Below are positions 46,637-55,783 of a stretch of 64,000 nucleotides of DNA, piece by piece. Below the pieces are notes generated by a model. That model ran no database searches, was not told where the DNA came from, and saw nothing but the letters and a program-made list of their open reading frames with translations. Every line of letters begins with the position of its first letter. Position 1 is the stretch's first letter. This DNA is from Methanomicrobiales archaeon (GTDB taxonomy: Archaea; Halobacteriota; Methanomicrobia; Methanomicrobiales; Methanospirillaceae). The translations under genes were made by a program, and so were the position numbers. Where the stretch lies: contig JAAYCY010000055.1 of NCBI GenBank assembly GCA_012729535.1, positions 1 through 64,000 of the forward strand, given 5' to 3'.

Positions 46637-46653
46637 TTCGCAGTTTATTTCCG

Positions 46654-46672
46654 TTTTTTTCGTATTTTTTTT
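46654..46672 (+). terminator. Poly-T terminator after the thermosome gene
   Basis: T7 at 46654-46660 and T8 at 46665-46672, 18 bases after the stop codon, without a hairpin. This is the typical archaeal intrinsic terminator. Confidence 0.65.
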
Positions 46673-46898
46673 ATTATCTATCTCCGACAGGAGGAGTAAT
46701 TGAAACAATATAGTCAGAAACTGACTGAGGTCCGGTCAAAATTGTAGTATTGTTGCTATCCCCTGAATGGTATACCGGGTTAGATGAGATACCCCGGGTA
46801 TTTTTTGGACCGGTTATCTGCTGCATGAATGCTGAGGCGTCTTTATATTATCCTGGTATTGAAAAAGGGTAGCATCAGGTTATCCGGACAGTACCTGA

Positions 46899-47474
46899 TT
46901 ATGCTGAAATTTTTTTAAGCAACCAGGCCATGTTTCTTCCCAGGGTTTTCATGGTCTCAAGACCTTCTCCGTCATTTTTCACATCTCCGGGCAGGAGACC
47001 TGTTCCAAGGTTCCAGTAATTGGATCCCACAGTGAACATTCCGCTAATTCCAAAGAGGTGGTTTATCGTATCAAATGCATGAATGGCACCTGCCCGCCTC
47101 ACAGCTACGACAGCTGCTCCTGCTTTGCGGGTAAATTTTCCTTCATTAGCCATGGCAACAAATCCGGCACGGTCAATCAGTGCTTTTACTTCAGGGGAAA
47201 CATCCGCGAAATAGGTCGGAGTTCCGATAATTATTCCGTCAGCATCTATCATTTTACGAATATATTCATTCATATTATCATTATCGATTGAACAACGGTT
47301 GTCTGCACTTTCAAAACATTTCATGCATGCTGTGCAACCATGGATCTGTTTTCCCCCGATCTGAACAATTTCTGTTTCAATTCCTTCCTTGTTCAGTTCA
47401 TCACATACGGCTTTCAGTAATATGCTGGTATTTCCTTCTTTTCTTGGACTTCCATTAAATGCGACTACTTTCAT
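46899..47474 (-). CDS. NADPH-dependent FMN reductase / iron-sulfur flavoprotein-like
   Basis: 191 aa. Flavodoxin-like FMN fold: phosphate loop FNGSPRKEGNTS (about 5-16), Cys cluster CTACMKCFESADNRC (about 47-61) and GTPTYFADVSPEVKAL (about 84-99). The compact Cys motif is that of the archaeal iron-sulfur flavoprotein group, which passes electrons from ferredoxin and helps detoxify O2 or peroxide; with four Cys (CxxCxxC plus one) a [4Fe-4S] cluster is possible. GAGGT lies 8 bases before the ATG. It is divergent from an HxlR regulator, which probably controls it. Confidence 0.88.
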   Translation of the reverse strand: MKVVAFNGSPRKEGNTSILLKAVCDELNKEGIETEIVQIGGKQIHGCTACMKCFESADNRCSIDNDNMNEYIRKMIDADGIIIGTPTYFADVSPEVKALIDRAGFVAMANEGKFTRKAGAAVVAVRRAGAIHAFDTINHLFGISGMFTVGSNYWNLGTGLLPGDVKNDGEGLETMKTLGRNMAWLLKKISA

Positions 47475-47560
47475 GTATTTACCTCATGGTTGTTAATGAT
47501 GTATTTTCCATCAGACCAGGTTTTTGAATAAAAACTGGTACACCACTCCTATTTGAATTA

Positions 47561-47576
47561 ATATAATAAATTATAT
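47561..47576. promoter_or_regulatory. Inverted repeat, candidate HxlR operator
   Basis: Arms ATATAAT (47561-47567) and ATTATAT (47570-47576) with a 2-base spacer, in the 142-base gap between the divergent flavoprotein gene and hxlR. It is AT-rich, so it could also be overlapping TATA boxes. Confidence 0.4.
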
Positions 47577-47616
47577 GCAGTATCTATTTTAGGATATAAT
47601 CTCATAAATAATACTA

Positions 47617-48027
47617 ATGGCAAAAAACCACAAAAAACAAATATATAACTGTCCTGTTGAAGCTTCCATAGATATTATCGGGGGAAAATGGAAACCTGTA
47701 ATATTATGGCATATTCGTGATAAACCACTAAGGTTTACTGAAATACGTACTATTCTGCCAGATATTACCCAGGGTATGCTGACGCGTCAGCTCAGGGAAC
47801 TTGAGGCTGATCTCGTAATTAACAGGAAGGTTTTTGCAGAAGTTCCTCCCCGGGTGGAATACTCTCTTACAGACTTTGGAAAAACGGTGATACCGATTTT
47901 AGATACCCTTTGTGAATGGGGAAAGAGATATCTTGAAATGAACAGTGAAATGACAACCGATGATATCTGCCATTCTCTACAGGCATATAAACAAAAACCA
48001 CCAACTAATAACCTGACAGGTATCTGA
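47617..48027 (+). CDS. HxlR-family winged-helix transcriptional regulator
   Basis: 136 aa. Family hallmarks: CPVEASIDIIGGKWKPVILWH (Cys near residue 12, often a redox sensor), LRFTEIRTILPDITQGMLTRQLRELEADLVI (recognition region) and VEYSLTDFGKTVIPILDTLCEWG. These regulators bind as dimers and often sense electrophiles or quinones through the N-terminal Cys. The gene is divergent from an FMN flavoprotein and followed, after one base, by an MscS channel gene, so one regulator may serve both sides. A TATA-like GGATATAATC lies about 24 bases before the ATG, implying a very short leader. Confidence 0.92.
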   Translation: MAKNHKKQIYNCPVEASIDIIGGKWKPVILWHIRDKPLRFTEIRTILPDITQGMLTRQLRELEADLVINRKVFAEVPPRVEYSLTDFGKTVIPILDTLCEWGKRYLEMNSEMTTDDICHSLQAYKQKPPTNNLTGI

Positions 48028-48028
48028 A

Positions 48029-49039
48029 ATGATTGGATTACTAATCCTGATTACCGGGCTTTGCCTGACTTCTCTTCTGCATTTTATGGGAAAGTGGTTG
48101 AAAAACCGAGTACAAAAGACCTCGATAAAAATAGACGATATTATCCTGAGTGCTTTTGGACGGCCGCTTCTCATCCTGGTCATGGGTTCGACTATCTGGT
48201 CTGCAATTTTTTACGGGACATCGCTACCAGAGAAGTACCCGGATTTCTTTCGGACAGAGTACCTGACAACGTTTTACATTGTTATCGGTGCCTGGATTAT
48301 CACCCATGTCATCCGTGACTTTTTTAGGGTGTACGGATTTGAAATTGTCAGGGAACAAGGTAAAAAGGAATTAAACACCTTCCATTTCCTGCAAAAAGGA
48401 ATAGTCACGTTAATCTGGATAATCTGTTTTCTTCTTATTCTTTCAACTCTGAAAATAGATATTGGTCCCCTTCTTGCAACCGGTGGAGTAATTGGTCTTA
48501 TTATCAGTCTGGGCGGACAGGATGTAATAGGAAATTTTCTTTCCGGAATTGTTATTGCAACAGATAAACCCTTTCGAATTGGAGACAGGGTTAAAGTTGG
48601 TCAATACTTAGGTGACATTGAGGATATCGGATCGTATAGTACCCGGATTAGAACTCTTGACAGCCAGATAATCATTGTTCCTAATGAAATGCTGACAAAT
48701 GACATGGTTATAAACTATGCCATCCCGAATGAGAAATTAAAGGTTCGTGTCAATATTGGTGTTGCATATGGAAGTGATGTACAGAAAGTAAAGGAAATAC
48801 TCGTCTCTATTGGAAACAAAACTATAGAAAAGGGATTATGTCTGCAGGAGTACCCGCCAGAAGTGTACTTTTTAGAATTTGCTGCTTCCAGCCTTAATTT
48901 CCAGTTAATTATGTGGACAAACAGTTACACACGGGTTTGGGAGGTTACTGATTATATCAACTGTGAGATTGATACGGCATTTAAAGCTGCAGGAATTGAA
49001 ATTCCATTCCCCCAGATGGATGTTCATATGAGAGGATAA
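48029..49039 (+). CDS. MscS-family mechanosensitive ion channel
   Basis: 336 aa. Five helices: about 2-22, 48-66, 79-98, 119-138 and the pore-lining TM3 at about 145-175. The pore helix contains ATGGVIGLIISLGGQDVIGN and is followed by the beta domain motif DKPFRIGDRVKVGQYLGDIE and the IVPNEML segment. The C-terminal alpha/beta domain ends at 336. It opens on membrane tension to release osmolytes. The start codon lies one base after the hxlR stop (TGA at 48025-48027), so the two are translated from one mRNA. Confidence 0.95.
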   Translation: MIGLLILITGLCLTSLLHFMGKWLKNRVQKTSIKIDDIILSAFGRPLLILVMGSTIWSAIFYGTSLPEKYPDFFRTEYLTTFYIVIGAWIITHVIRDFFRVYGFEIVREQGKKELNTFHFLQKGIVTLIWIICFLLILSTLKIDIGPLLATGGVIGLIISLGGQDVIGNFLSGIVIATDKPFRIGDRVKVGQYLGDIEDIGSYSTRIRTLDSQIIIVPNEMLTNDMVINYAIPNEKLKVRVNIGVAYGSDVQKVKEILVSIGNKTIEKGLCLQEYPPEVYFLEFAASSLNFQLIMWTNSYTRVWEVTDYINCEIDTAFKAAGIEIPFPQMDVHMRG

Positions 49040-49161
49040 TACAGGGATGCTCGTATGGGCGAAAATACCTGGGTATGGTACACCGTTAAACCATACCTTT
49101 CCTGAATAATACGAAAAAATAAGGGAAAAATTGTCCTGTTTTTTAGAATTCTTTTCTTTTA

Positions 49162-49371
49162 TCAGACAATTTTTTCAGCAGCCATCTCAATATCTTCTTC
49201 TTTGAGAGTTTTCCTTCCCGCATGGGCGGCAAGTTTTACTGCTTCCTTAACCAGTTTTCCAAGATAATCTTCTGTCTTTGCAACAAGGATTTCTGAAGCG
49301 TCGCTTCCAACACGCTCAGCACCACTGTTCTTTGCAACCCGTACAACTGCTGCAATCGGTAAGTCTGCCAT
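49162..49371 (-). CDS. Archaeal histone
   Basis: 69 aa from ATG 49371; AGGTAA ends about 5 bases before it. The open frame is longer (to 49470) but upstream residues are unlike histones. It has the histone-fold residues MADLPIAAVVRVAKNSGAER at the N-terminus, GSDASEILVAKTEDYL in helix 2, and HAGRKTLKEEDIEMAAEKIV at the end, including the DNA-binding R and K positions of HMfB. It wraps DNA as dimers and larger stacks. A TATA box lies at 49404-49412 (minus). It is convergent with the MscS gene. Confidence 0.96.
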   Translation of the reverse strand: MADLPIAAVVRVAKNSGAERVGSDASEILVAKTEDYLGKLVKEAVKLAAHAGRKTLKEEDIEMAAEKIV

Positions 49372-49820
49372 AGTATTACCTGAATATAAATTATTGTACC
49401 ACTCATATAAAAAAAATTGCATTGAAGTGGTAGATCCAGCTTCCTGAAGTTGAATTGTGGATAGGCACATTCCATCATCCTGATTCTTAAGGTTTTTTTT
49501 CCGTGAAGATTCACATTGGTGAATTTGCTATGTAACCGGCATCCTTCATGGGTAACCATGGACTAAAAATATCTGAAAGTAGCGTAAAACCTGAACAATT
49601 TTAATATTTGTTACAAATTTTCCTGGGTTTTAATTTCCATTCATTGACCCAACTGGGGTTGAGGTTACGGGTATGAATACCCGGTGTTTTGTACATGGTA
49701 TGTTTTATCTGCATATAATGAGTCAATGCCGCATGAAATCCCATGGAGTGCGCAAAACCATGATAATGAATGGTGGCAGGCACCAGTAACCCTTTGTGAT
49801 ATACCATCATATCATCATTC
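49372..49820. other. Intergenic region between histone and exported protein
   Basis: 449 bases. The histone promoter (49404-49412) lies at the left end. Toward the right, a plus-strand ATATAATG near 49713 may be the promoter for the gene at 49821. A 123-codon minus-strand open frame (49601-49972) overlaps that gene and reads as low-complexity shadow. No RNA gene recognised. Confidence 0.4.
49404..49412 (-). promoter_or_regulatory. TATA box of the histone gene
   Basis: Minus-strand TTTTATATG, 33-41 bases before ATG 49371, predicting a leader of about 10 bases that still includes the AGGTAA ribosome site. Confidence 0.5.
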
Positions 49821-50369
49821 ATGGTTATGAAAAAAGTTCTTATGATCTTTTTCGTGCTTGTAGTAGTGGGTACTACATATGGTGTAGCTTCCATGGCAAC
49901 CATGCCACAGGTCCAGTTACCCCTGGCTCCGGTTGCGGTTACTCCTCCATATGACGATGAAGATTTTTTCAATATGGCGAATGGAACGATTGAGGAGATA
50001 TGTAATGGAAAGATCCTGCCTGCAGGAAAAATGAATGATGCAGTGTATGATTCCCTGGCAAGTACGTATTATTCTCTCATTCGTATGAATATCAGTGAAG
50101 AAAACTATCCACAGGCTGAAAAGATTGTTTCATTCTTATCGTATACACTTACTTTCCTGGAGAAGTATGATGATTATGAGACAGAAAAGGCTAAACGAAT
50201 CCCGGTGGATATGGGTCTTATTACTGATAATGAACTGGAATCATGGTATAATGCAGCAGAGGAAGCATTCCTGTCACTATCAGACAGGTATCCAAACGCA
50301 AAGATGTATGGTATGCCTCCCCTTCTTGAAAGGATAGACTGGATACCAGGTCAATTTCCTGTAATTTAA
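49821..50369 (+). CDS. Exported protein of unknown function
   Basis: 182 aa from ATG 49821 (ATG 49827 equally likely). Signal peptide MKKVLMIFFVLVVVGTTYG, then a proline-rich stretch (QLPLAPVAVTPPY). The mature part is helical with acidic patches (YDDEDFFNMANGTIEEIC; EKIVSFLSYTLTFLEKYDDY), one Cys, and a C-terminal GMPPLLERIDWIPG. It looks like a small alpha-helical extracytoplasmic domain. No family recognised. No clear ribosome site. Confidence 0.7.
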   Translation: MVMKKVLMIFFVLVVVGTTYGVASMATMPQVQLPLAPVAVTPPYDDEDFFNMANGTIEEICNGKILPAGKMNDAVYDSLASTYYSLIRMNISEENYPQAEKIVSFLSYTLTFLEKYDDYETEKAKRIPVDMGLITDNELESWYNAAEEAFLSLSDRYPNAKMYGMPPLLERIDWIPGQFPVI

Positions 50370-50634
50370 CCCTCCCTTTATTAGGTCATTTGGTTTGTGT
50401 TTTTATTTCTCATCTGGTAGATTTCTTCGTATTTTACCATCCCGGTAATGATGGTAAATTATTTTTTATCTGGTTTTCCTATATGGTAACATTTTTATTG
50501 CTTCTCTGATATCTGTAATATACGGACAAAGGGTGTTCATCTCTTTTTTCAGATGATCACCAGAGAGTACAGGGTTGCCATGTATTTTGTTATGCATAAG
50601 CCGGATTAAGCCCTTTGTCTGGCGGGATTAGATA

Positions 50635-52455
50635 ATGTCAGATGTATATACACAGAATGGAGACAATTACGGAAAAATATCTGTTCTGTATGTGGACGAC
50701 GAAGAGGATTTACTGGACATCTCCAAGATATTTCTTGAAAGATCCGGTGATTTTAGTGTTGAAATTATGGCCTCTGCAATAGAAGCGTTACAGTCTGACA
50801 ATCTGTTATCATTCGATGCCATTATAGCCGACTACATGATGCCGGAAATGGACGGGATAGAATTTTTAAAAGCCGTTCGTGCTTTGTCACATGACATTCC
50901 ATTTATTCTTTTTACGGGCAGGGGTCGTGAAGAGGTCGTTATTGAGGCAATTAATAATGGGGCAGATTTTTATCTTCAGAAAGGCGGAAATCCAAAAGCC
51001 CAGTTTGCTGAACTAATGCACAAAATTCGCCAGGTGGTCAGAAGACGACGTGTCGAGAAAGAGTTGAATTTTCAACGCGTTTTTAACGATGCTATCTTTA
51101 ACAGTGTTCCCGGCCTGCTCTATCTCTACGATGTATCCGGCCATCTGGTCCAGTGGAACAAAAACCACGAGACATATACCGGTTTTAGCCCTGAAGAACT
51201 ATCCGGAAAGTATATTCTTGACTGGTTTAAGGAACCAAAAGAGCGGGAACGTATAGAAAATGCAGTTAACGCGACGTTCCAGGATGGATATGGTTATGCA
51301 GAGGCAACCTTGTCGGGAAAGGATGGAAGAAAGATAACTTTTTATTTTACTGCAGTTAAGGTTGAAATTGGGAATAACAAGTATTTCACCGGAATAGGTA
51401 TTGATATCACTCGTCTTAAAGAGGCTGAAATAGAGTTAAGGCGAAGCCAGGAACGTTTTGATGCGGTGACAATGAATGCCGGTTCATGGATTTGGGAGAT
51501 TGACAGGGAGGGGATATTCCAGTATTCAAATCATGCGGTTACCGACATCCTTGGATACAGGCCTGATGAACTTATTGGCAAAATGCACTTTTATGACCTG
51601 TATGTTCAATCGGTTCAGGAAGAACTAAAAGCATACACTCTTAATGGTTTTGATCTGCATGAACCGTTTAAAAATTTTGAAAACCTGAACCTGCATAAGA
51701 ATGGATCTCCGGTCCTCCTGAATTCCTGTGGAACCCCGATTTTTGATCAAAACGGGGAGTTTCAGGGGTACTGGGGAGTGGATGAGGACATTACTGAGCG
51801 GAAAAAAATCCAGGAATTACTCCGCCAGGCAAACCAGAAATTATCCATGCTGGCTACTGTTACACGGCATGATATCCTGAACAAAATATCTGTCATTAAA
51901 GGCTATCTTGCGGTTGTACAGATGGAATATGATGATCCCCCTCTTCATGAATATGTCCGGATGATGAAATCTGCAACGGAAAATATCCAGTCCCAGATTG
52001 AATTTACCCGGACCTACCAGAACCTGGGGACACAGGACCCGGTATGGATAGATATCCGGTCAATAATTCCCGAATCTCATATTCCTGATAACATCCTGCT
52101 CACATTGGATCTTATAGACGTTGAAGTTTTTGCCGATCCGATGATTGAAAAAGTCTTATTAAACCTTCTGGATAACTCAACACGGCATGGTGAGCATGTG
52201 ACTGAACTACATCTCACTGCAAAACTGAATGGAGACGGACTCCTGGTAACCTGGGAAGATAACGGGACAGGAATCAGTGATGATGAGAAAGAGATGATAT
52301 TTGAACGTGGGTATGGCAAAAATACCGGTCTTGGGATGTTTCTTGCTCGTGAGATAATATCCCTGAATGGCGGCATCATCACTGAAACGGGAGAGTTTGG
52401 AAAAGGTGCACGATTTGAGTTATTTTTCCCCAAAGGAACGTTTCGTCTCTTGTAA
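50635..52455 (+). CDS. Receiver-first PAS histidine kinase (REC-PAS2-HK)
   Basis: 606 aa, the shortest complete member of the group. Receiver about 14-133 with DD21-22 (YVDDEED), Asp66 (IADYMMPEMDG) and Lys at YLQKGG. PAS1 about 142-262; PAS2 about 268-390, close to PAS4 of the 893-aa kinase. DHp TRHDILNK with His412. HATPase_c with LLNLLDNSTRHG, EDNGTGIS and NTGLGMFLAREII. Soluble. It is the only receiver-first kinase here on the plus strand. A ferredoxin-nitroreductase gene starts 67 bases downstream in the same direction, perhaps co-transcribed. Confidence 0.93.
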   Translation: MSDVYTQNGDNYGKISVLYVDDEEDLLDISKIFLERSGDFSVEIMASAIEALQSDNLLSFDAIIADYMMPEMDGIEFLKAVRALSHDIPFILFTGRGREEVVIEAINNGADFYLQKGGNPKAQFAELMHKIRQVVRRRRVEKELNFQRVFNDAIFNSVPGLLYLYDVSGHLVQWNKNHETYTGFSPEELSGKYILDWFKEPKERERIENAVNATFQDGYGYAEATLSGKDGRKITFYFTAVKVEIGNNKYFTGIGIDITRLKEAEIELRRSQERFDAVTMNAGSWIWEIDREGIFQYSNHAVTDILGYRPDELIGKMHFYDLYVQSVQEELKAYTLNGFDLHEPFKNFENLNLHKNGSPVLLNSCGTPIFDQNGEFQGYWGVDEDITERKKIQELLRQANQKLSMLATVTRHDILNKISVIKGYLAVVQMEYDDPPLHEYVRMMKSATENIQSQIEFTRTYQNLGTQDPVWIDIRSIIPESHIPDNILLTLDLIDVEVFADPMIEKVLLNLLDNSTRHGEHVTELHLTAKLNGDGLLVTWEDNGTGISDDEKEMIFERGYGKNTGLGMFLAREIISLNGGIITETGEFGKGARFELFFPKGTFRLL

Positions 52456-52522
52456 TTGGTGTAATGCATACAGACCGTGGAAATAATTATCATAGCTGGG
52501 TAATTACTATTTCTGATAAATT

Positions 52523-53332
52523 ATGGCGATTACTATTCAATCTGATCAGTGTACCCGGTGTGGGATATGCAGTAAAGTATGCCCGATGGGTATACTTACC
52601 CCGGTTGATGCACAAAACCTTCCCGGATTGTTACCTGGTTTTGAATCGTACTGTATTTCATGTGGTCAGTGTGAAGCGTTCTGTAATCCTGGAGCGATTG
52701 TTGTTAAGCCTGGACATCAGATTCAGAAAGCATGGGACGGGACTGGTATTACTCCATCAGGTCTCAGTCTATATCTGAAAAGCAGACGCTCAATACGTCA
52801 GTTTAAAAGTGATCCGGTATCACGTGAAACCATTCTTGACATTCTTGATGTCTGCCGGTATGCTGCATCAGGAGCCAATGGTCAACCGGTAGAATGGCTG
52901 GTTATCCATAACCCACAGGAAGTCCGATGTGTTGCAGATCTCACCATTGAGTGGATGAGATCTCTGGTAAATTCTGATCATCCGATGAGTTTACTTGTTT
53001 CTGGTTTACTTGAAGGATGGGATGCCGGAGCCGATGTTATCTGCCGTGGTGCTCCCAATCTGCTTATTGCACATATCGAAGAGAATAATCAGATGGCATA
53101 TATTGACGGGATTATCGCTATGACCCATTTTGACATTGCTGCTCCTGTCTTTGGTGTCGGGACGTGCTGGGCAGGATTTGTTGCGATGGCCTCCAAGTCC
53201 TATGATCCCATAAAGAAACTGTTCGACCTTCCTGAAGGTCGTATCCCATTATATGCCCTCATGGTAGGATATCCGCTGTATAAACCCTCGAATATTCCGG
53301 AAAGAAAAAAATTACCGGTTACCTGGCATTGA
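52523..53332 (+). CDS. Ferredoxin-nitroreductase fusion
   Basis: 269 aa. N-terminal 2x[4Fe-4S] ferredoxin (CTRCGICSKVCP and CISCGQCEAFCNPGAI, about 10-55), then a nitroreductase-like FMN domain with SRRSIRQF (about 87-94, FMN phosphate contact), RYAASGANGQPVEWLVI, and the C-terminal GVGTCWAGFVAMASKS and PLYALMVGYP. It likely reduces an electron-poor substrate with ferredoxin as donor, in the cytoplasm; the substrate is unknown. Proteins with this fusion are frequent in anaerobic archaea and clostridia. No clear ribosome site before ATG 52523. Confidence 0.92.
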   Translation: MAITIQSDQCTRCGICSKVCPMGILTPVDAQNLPGLLPGFESYCISCGQCEAFCNPGAIVVKPGHQIQKAWDGTGITPSGLSLYLKSRRSIRQFKSDPVSRETILDILDVCRYAASGANGQPVEWLVIHNPQEVRCVADLTIEWMRSLVNSDHPMSLLVSGLLEGWDAGADVICRGAPNLLIAHIEENNQMAYIDGIIAMTHFDIAAPVFGVGTCWAGFVAMASKSYDPIKKLFDLPEGRIPLYALMVGYPLYKPSNIPERKKLPVTWH

Positions 53333-53384
53333 AATAGTTATTTTCTGAAAAAGGATCAAAATCAGGAATATATAGATCTCTGTG

Positions 53385-55679
53385 TCAGAGATGGGTGTTA
53401 AGATATCCTATCATTTTTTTCATATAATACGGATCATAATTCAAATCATGGTTTTTGTTGGTGAAAATGAACATATCAAACTCTTTCCCTGCTTTTTGTA
53501 GTGAATCAGCGAGTTGTATGGTCATGGACGGGTGGACATTATCATCCATGTCACCAGTCAGGAGTAACAGTTTTCCGGCTAGATTCTCTGCTTTTAATGC
53601 AGTCACCTGTTCGTCATATGTTCCTAAATCCGGGTATCCTTCATACTTTTCTCCCCAGAATGATCCGTATAACCTGCAGTCCAGGTCCCCTGATGCTGCA
53701 ACACCAACCTTGAAAAACTCAGGATAGGTGAGCATGGCCTGGGCAGCCATGAATCCCCCGGCTGATTTCCCATATATCCCGACACGGTTTATATCCATGA
53801 ATGGCCGTTTTGCAGTAAGTTCCTTAATCCCAGCAATATGATCCGGAAGACCACAGTCACTGAGATGACCATAACTATAATTATGAAATTCCTTTGACCG
53901 GTAGGCTGTACCCATTCCGTCCATGGTCACGACAATAAAGCCTAGTTCGGATAGCATCTGGCATGTCCAGAATATCTTGGAATTCCAGCTCAGGTCTGCA
54001 GGATACCTGGTTGCGGTCACGATGGTATATGGGCCGGGATAGACCACGTCTATTACCGGATATTTTTTGGTTTTATCAAAGTTAGTGGGTTTGAATAGGA
54101 GTCCATAAAGATCAGTTGTTTTATCTCTTGCCTTTACTGAAAATCTCTCCGGTGATATCCAGTTTTTTCTCTGCAGGTCTGAATCATCTGCGGTTGCAAG
54201 GTGCATAAGAAGGTTTCCTTCCATGGACCTGAGAACTGTGACCGTTGGAAGGTCAGTCCTTGAATATGCGTCAACAAAACAGGAAAAATCCGGAGCTAGT
54301 GATACCTGGTGGTCAGCCTGACCCTTTGTTAATAATTTCAGGTCATTTCCATCGGTCTGAACCCGGTACAGGTATTGATAGTAGGGATTTCCCTTTTCTT
54401 TTCCGCTGGCGATAAAGTAAATATGACCGTTCTTTTCATCGACTGCGAGTATCTTTCTGACAACCCATTCACCTTTTGTAATCTGGTTTTTTAAGGTTCC
54501 TTTTGCATCGTACCGGTACAGGTGTCCCCATCCGTCCCGTTCTGAAAACCAGATGATATCACCGTTTGAGAGGATTTTGATATTTGGATTATCTGCATAG
54601 GTGAGAGTTGATTCGATATAGGTGGTTCCATCTTCGCGAATCAATTCTCTGACTTCCCCGGTTTTCGGATTAGCAGAAAGAAGCCGTAGTATCTTCTCTC
54701 CCCGTTCAATAAAAAGTGAATAGGTCGTATTTCCAGTACTGTCCCACCATTGAAGCACGTTCTCTTCAGTATCCATCATACTTACCTCCGGTTGTGCCCG
54801 GTATTTTATTGGGACTATCTGCCTTGCATCGACCTGGATAACCATCGGTTCATACAAGGGAACATGAGTATCCCCCGGGTATGCAAACCGGTAACTATAT
54901 AGAACAGGTCTTTTTCCTGTTTCGGGAGCATTCTGAACCAGCCAGAGGGGGCTGACATTTCGCTGGTCTACCCGATATGTTGCAATGTTTTCAGAATTAG
55001 GTGACCATACCAGGTATGGAGTGGGATATTCGCGTAGCCGTGTTTCTGATGCTGCATATCTAACTGCATCAGAACGTTTGCTGTAAAAGTAATTATCTGT
55101 CCCGTCATTGGTAAGTGGAGTCTTCGTTCTGGTACTGGTATTGTATATCCAGAGATCTGATCCATTGATATAAGCAATTGCAGATCTGTCCGGTGATAGT
55201 ATTCCTGCCTGTATTTCTGGCGGAAGCGACTGTTTTGTTATGAAATAATTAGAAAGGTCGCAGGACCACTGATCATTATATGCAGAAAATGAAAAGAAAT
55301 TTTCATCAGATGAAAGGTCCATATCATGGAGCGGAAGACGTGCAGTTTTAACCTCTTTGCCTGTTGCTTTTTCAAAGGATCGGGTAAACTTTTTTGAATC
55401 AAACAGGCGTTTTTTAGTTCCCTGAGTGACATTGACAGAGTAAAAGGAACTACCGTCACGTGCTGTGTCCTCGTACCAGAACGCGTCAGGTCGAACCCAG
55501 TCTGGCTGAATATCCGCATGGTAGATGTGAGAAACAGCATTATCCGGATAAAAGAACTCTGTCATTTCTATCTCATGCTGAAGGAGAGGGTTATGGGTAT
55601 CTTTCGCTGTCACCGGGCACATGAGCAAAGCGAAAATGAGGAAAGGGAGAATAAGGAATAATGATGATCGAAATGTCAT
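53385..55679 (-). CDS. Exported S9-family prolyl-oligopeptidase (DPP-IV-like)
   Basis: 764 aa from ATG 55679, chosen because a signal peptide follows directly (SSLFLILPFLIFALL); the frame extends to 55823 but would overlap lysE. N-terminal beta-propeller (about 60-500) with DPP-IV-like segments (LVWSPNSENIATYRVD, ERDGWGHLYRYD). The C-terminal alpha/beta hydrolase has the nucleophile GKSAGG with Ser639, the Asp in TGDMDDNVHP and the His in NKNHDLNYDP. It cleaves dipeptides or short peptides after Pro or Ala outside the cell. Some S9 proteins of this layout are acylaminoacyl peptidases, but the Asp/His contexts and the propeller favour DPP-IV type. Confidence 0.92.
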   Translation of the reverse strand: MTFRSSLFLILPFLIFALLMCPVTAKDTHNPLLQHEIEMTEFFYPDNAVSHIYHADIQPDWVRPDAFWYEDTARDGSSFYSVNVTQGTKKRLFDSKKFTRSFEKATGKEVKTARLPLHDMDLSSDENFFSFSAYNDQWSCDLSNYFITKQSLPPEIQAGILSPDRSAIAYINGSDLWIYNTSTRTKTPLTNDGTDNYFYSKRSDAVRYAASETRLREYPTPYLVWSPNSENIATYRVDQRNVSPLWLVQNAPETGKRPVLYSYRFAYPGDTHVPLYEPMVIQVDARQIVPIKYRAQPEVSMMDTEENVLQWWDSTGNTTYSLFIERGEKILRLLSANPKTGEVRELIREDGTTYIESTLTYADNPNIKILSNGDIIWFSERDGWGHLYRYDAKGTLKNQITKGEWVVRKILAVDEKNGHIYFIASGKEKGNPYYQYLYRVQTDGNDLKLLTKGQADHQVSLAPDFSCFVDAYSRTDLPTVTVLRSMEGNLLMHLATADDSDLQRKNWISPERFSVKARDKTTDLYGLLFKPTNFDKTKKYPVIDVVYPGPYTIVTATRYPADLSWNSKIFWTCQMLSELGFIVVTMDGMGTAYRSKEFHNYSYGHLSDCGLPDHIAGIKELTAKRPFMDINRVGIYGKSAGGFMAAQAMLTYPEFFKVGVAASGDLDCRLYGSFWGEKYEGYPDLGTYDEQVTALKAENLAGKLLLLTGDMDDNVHPSMTIQLADSLQKAGKEFDMFIFTNKNHDLNYDPYYMKKMIGYLNTHL

Positions 55680-55783
55680 AAAAAATGAGGGAGTGAATAA
55701 GGTAAATAAGTGACTATCCTGAAACATTGCAAAAACGCAATAAAAATGACTTAAGCAGGCTGCAATGATGTTCTTTTCCGGAT

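Noticed and set aside
47530-47616. AT-rich run before hxlR as a replication-origin element
   Set aside because: No ORB-type repeats and no Cdc6 gene nearby; better explained as promoter and operator.
49601-49972. 123-codon minus-strand frame
   Set aside because: Overlaps the signal-peptide gene at 49821 and is low-complexity; no promoter or ribosome site.
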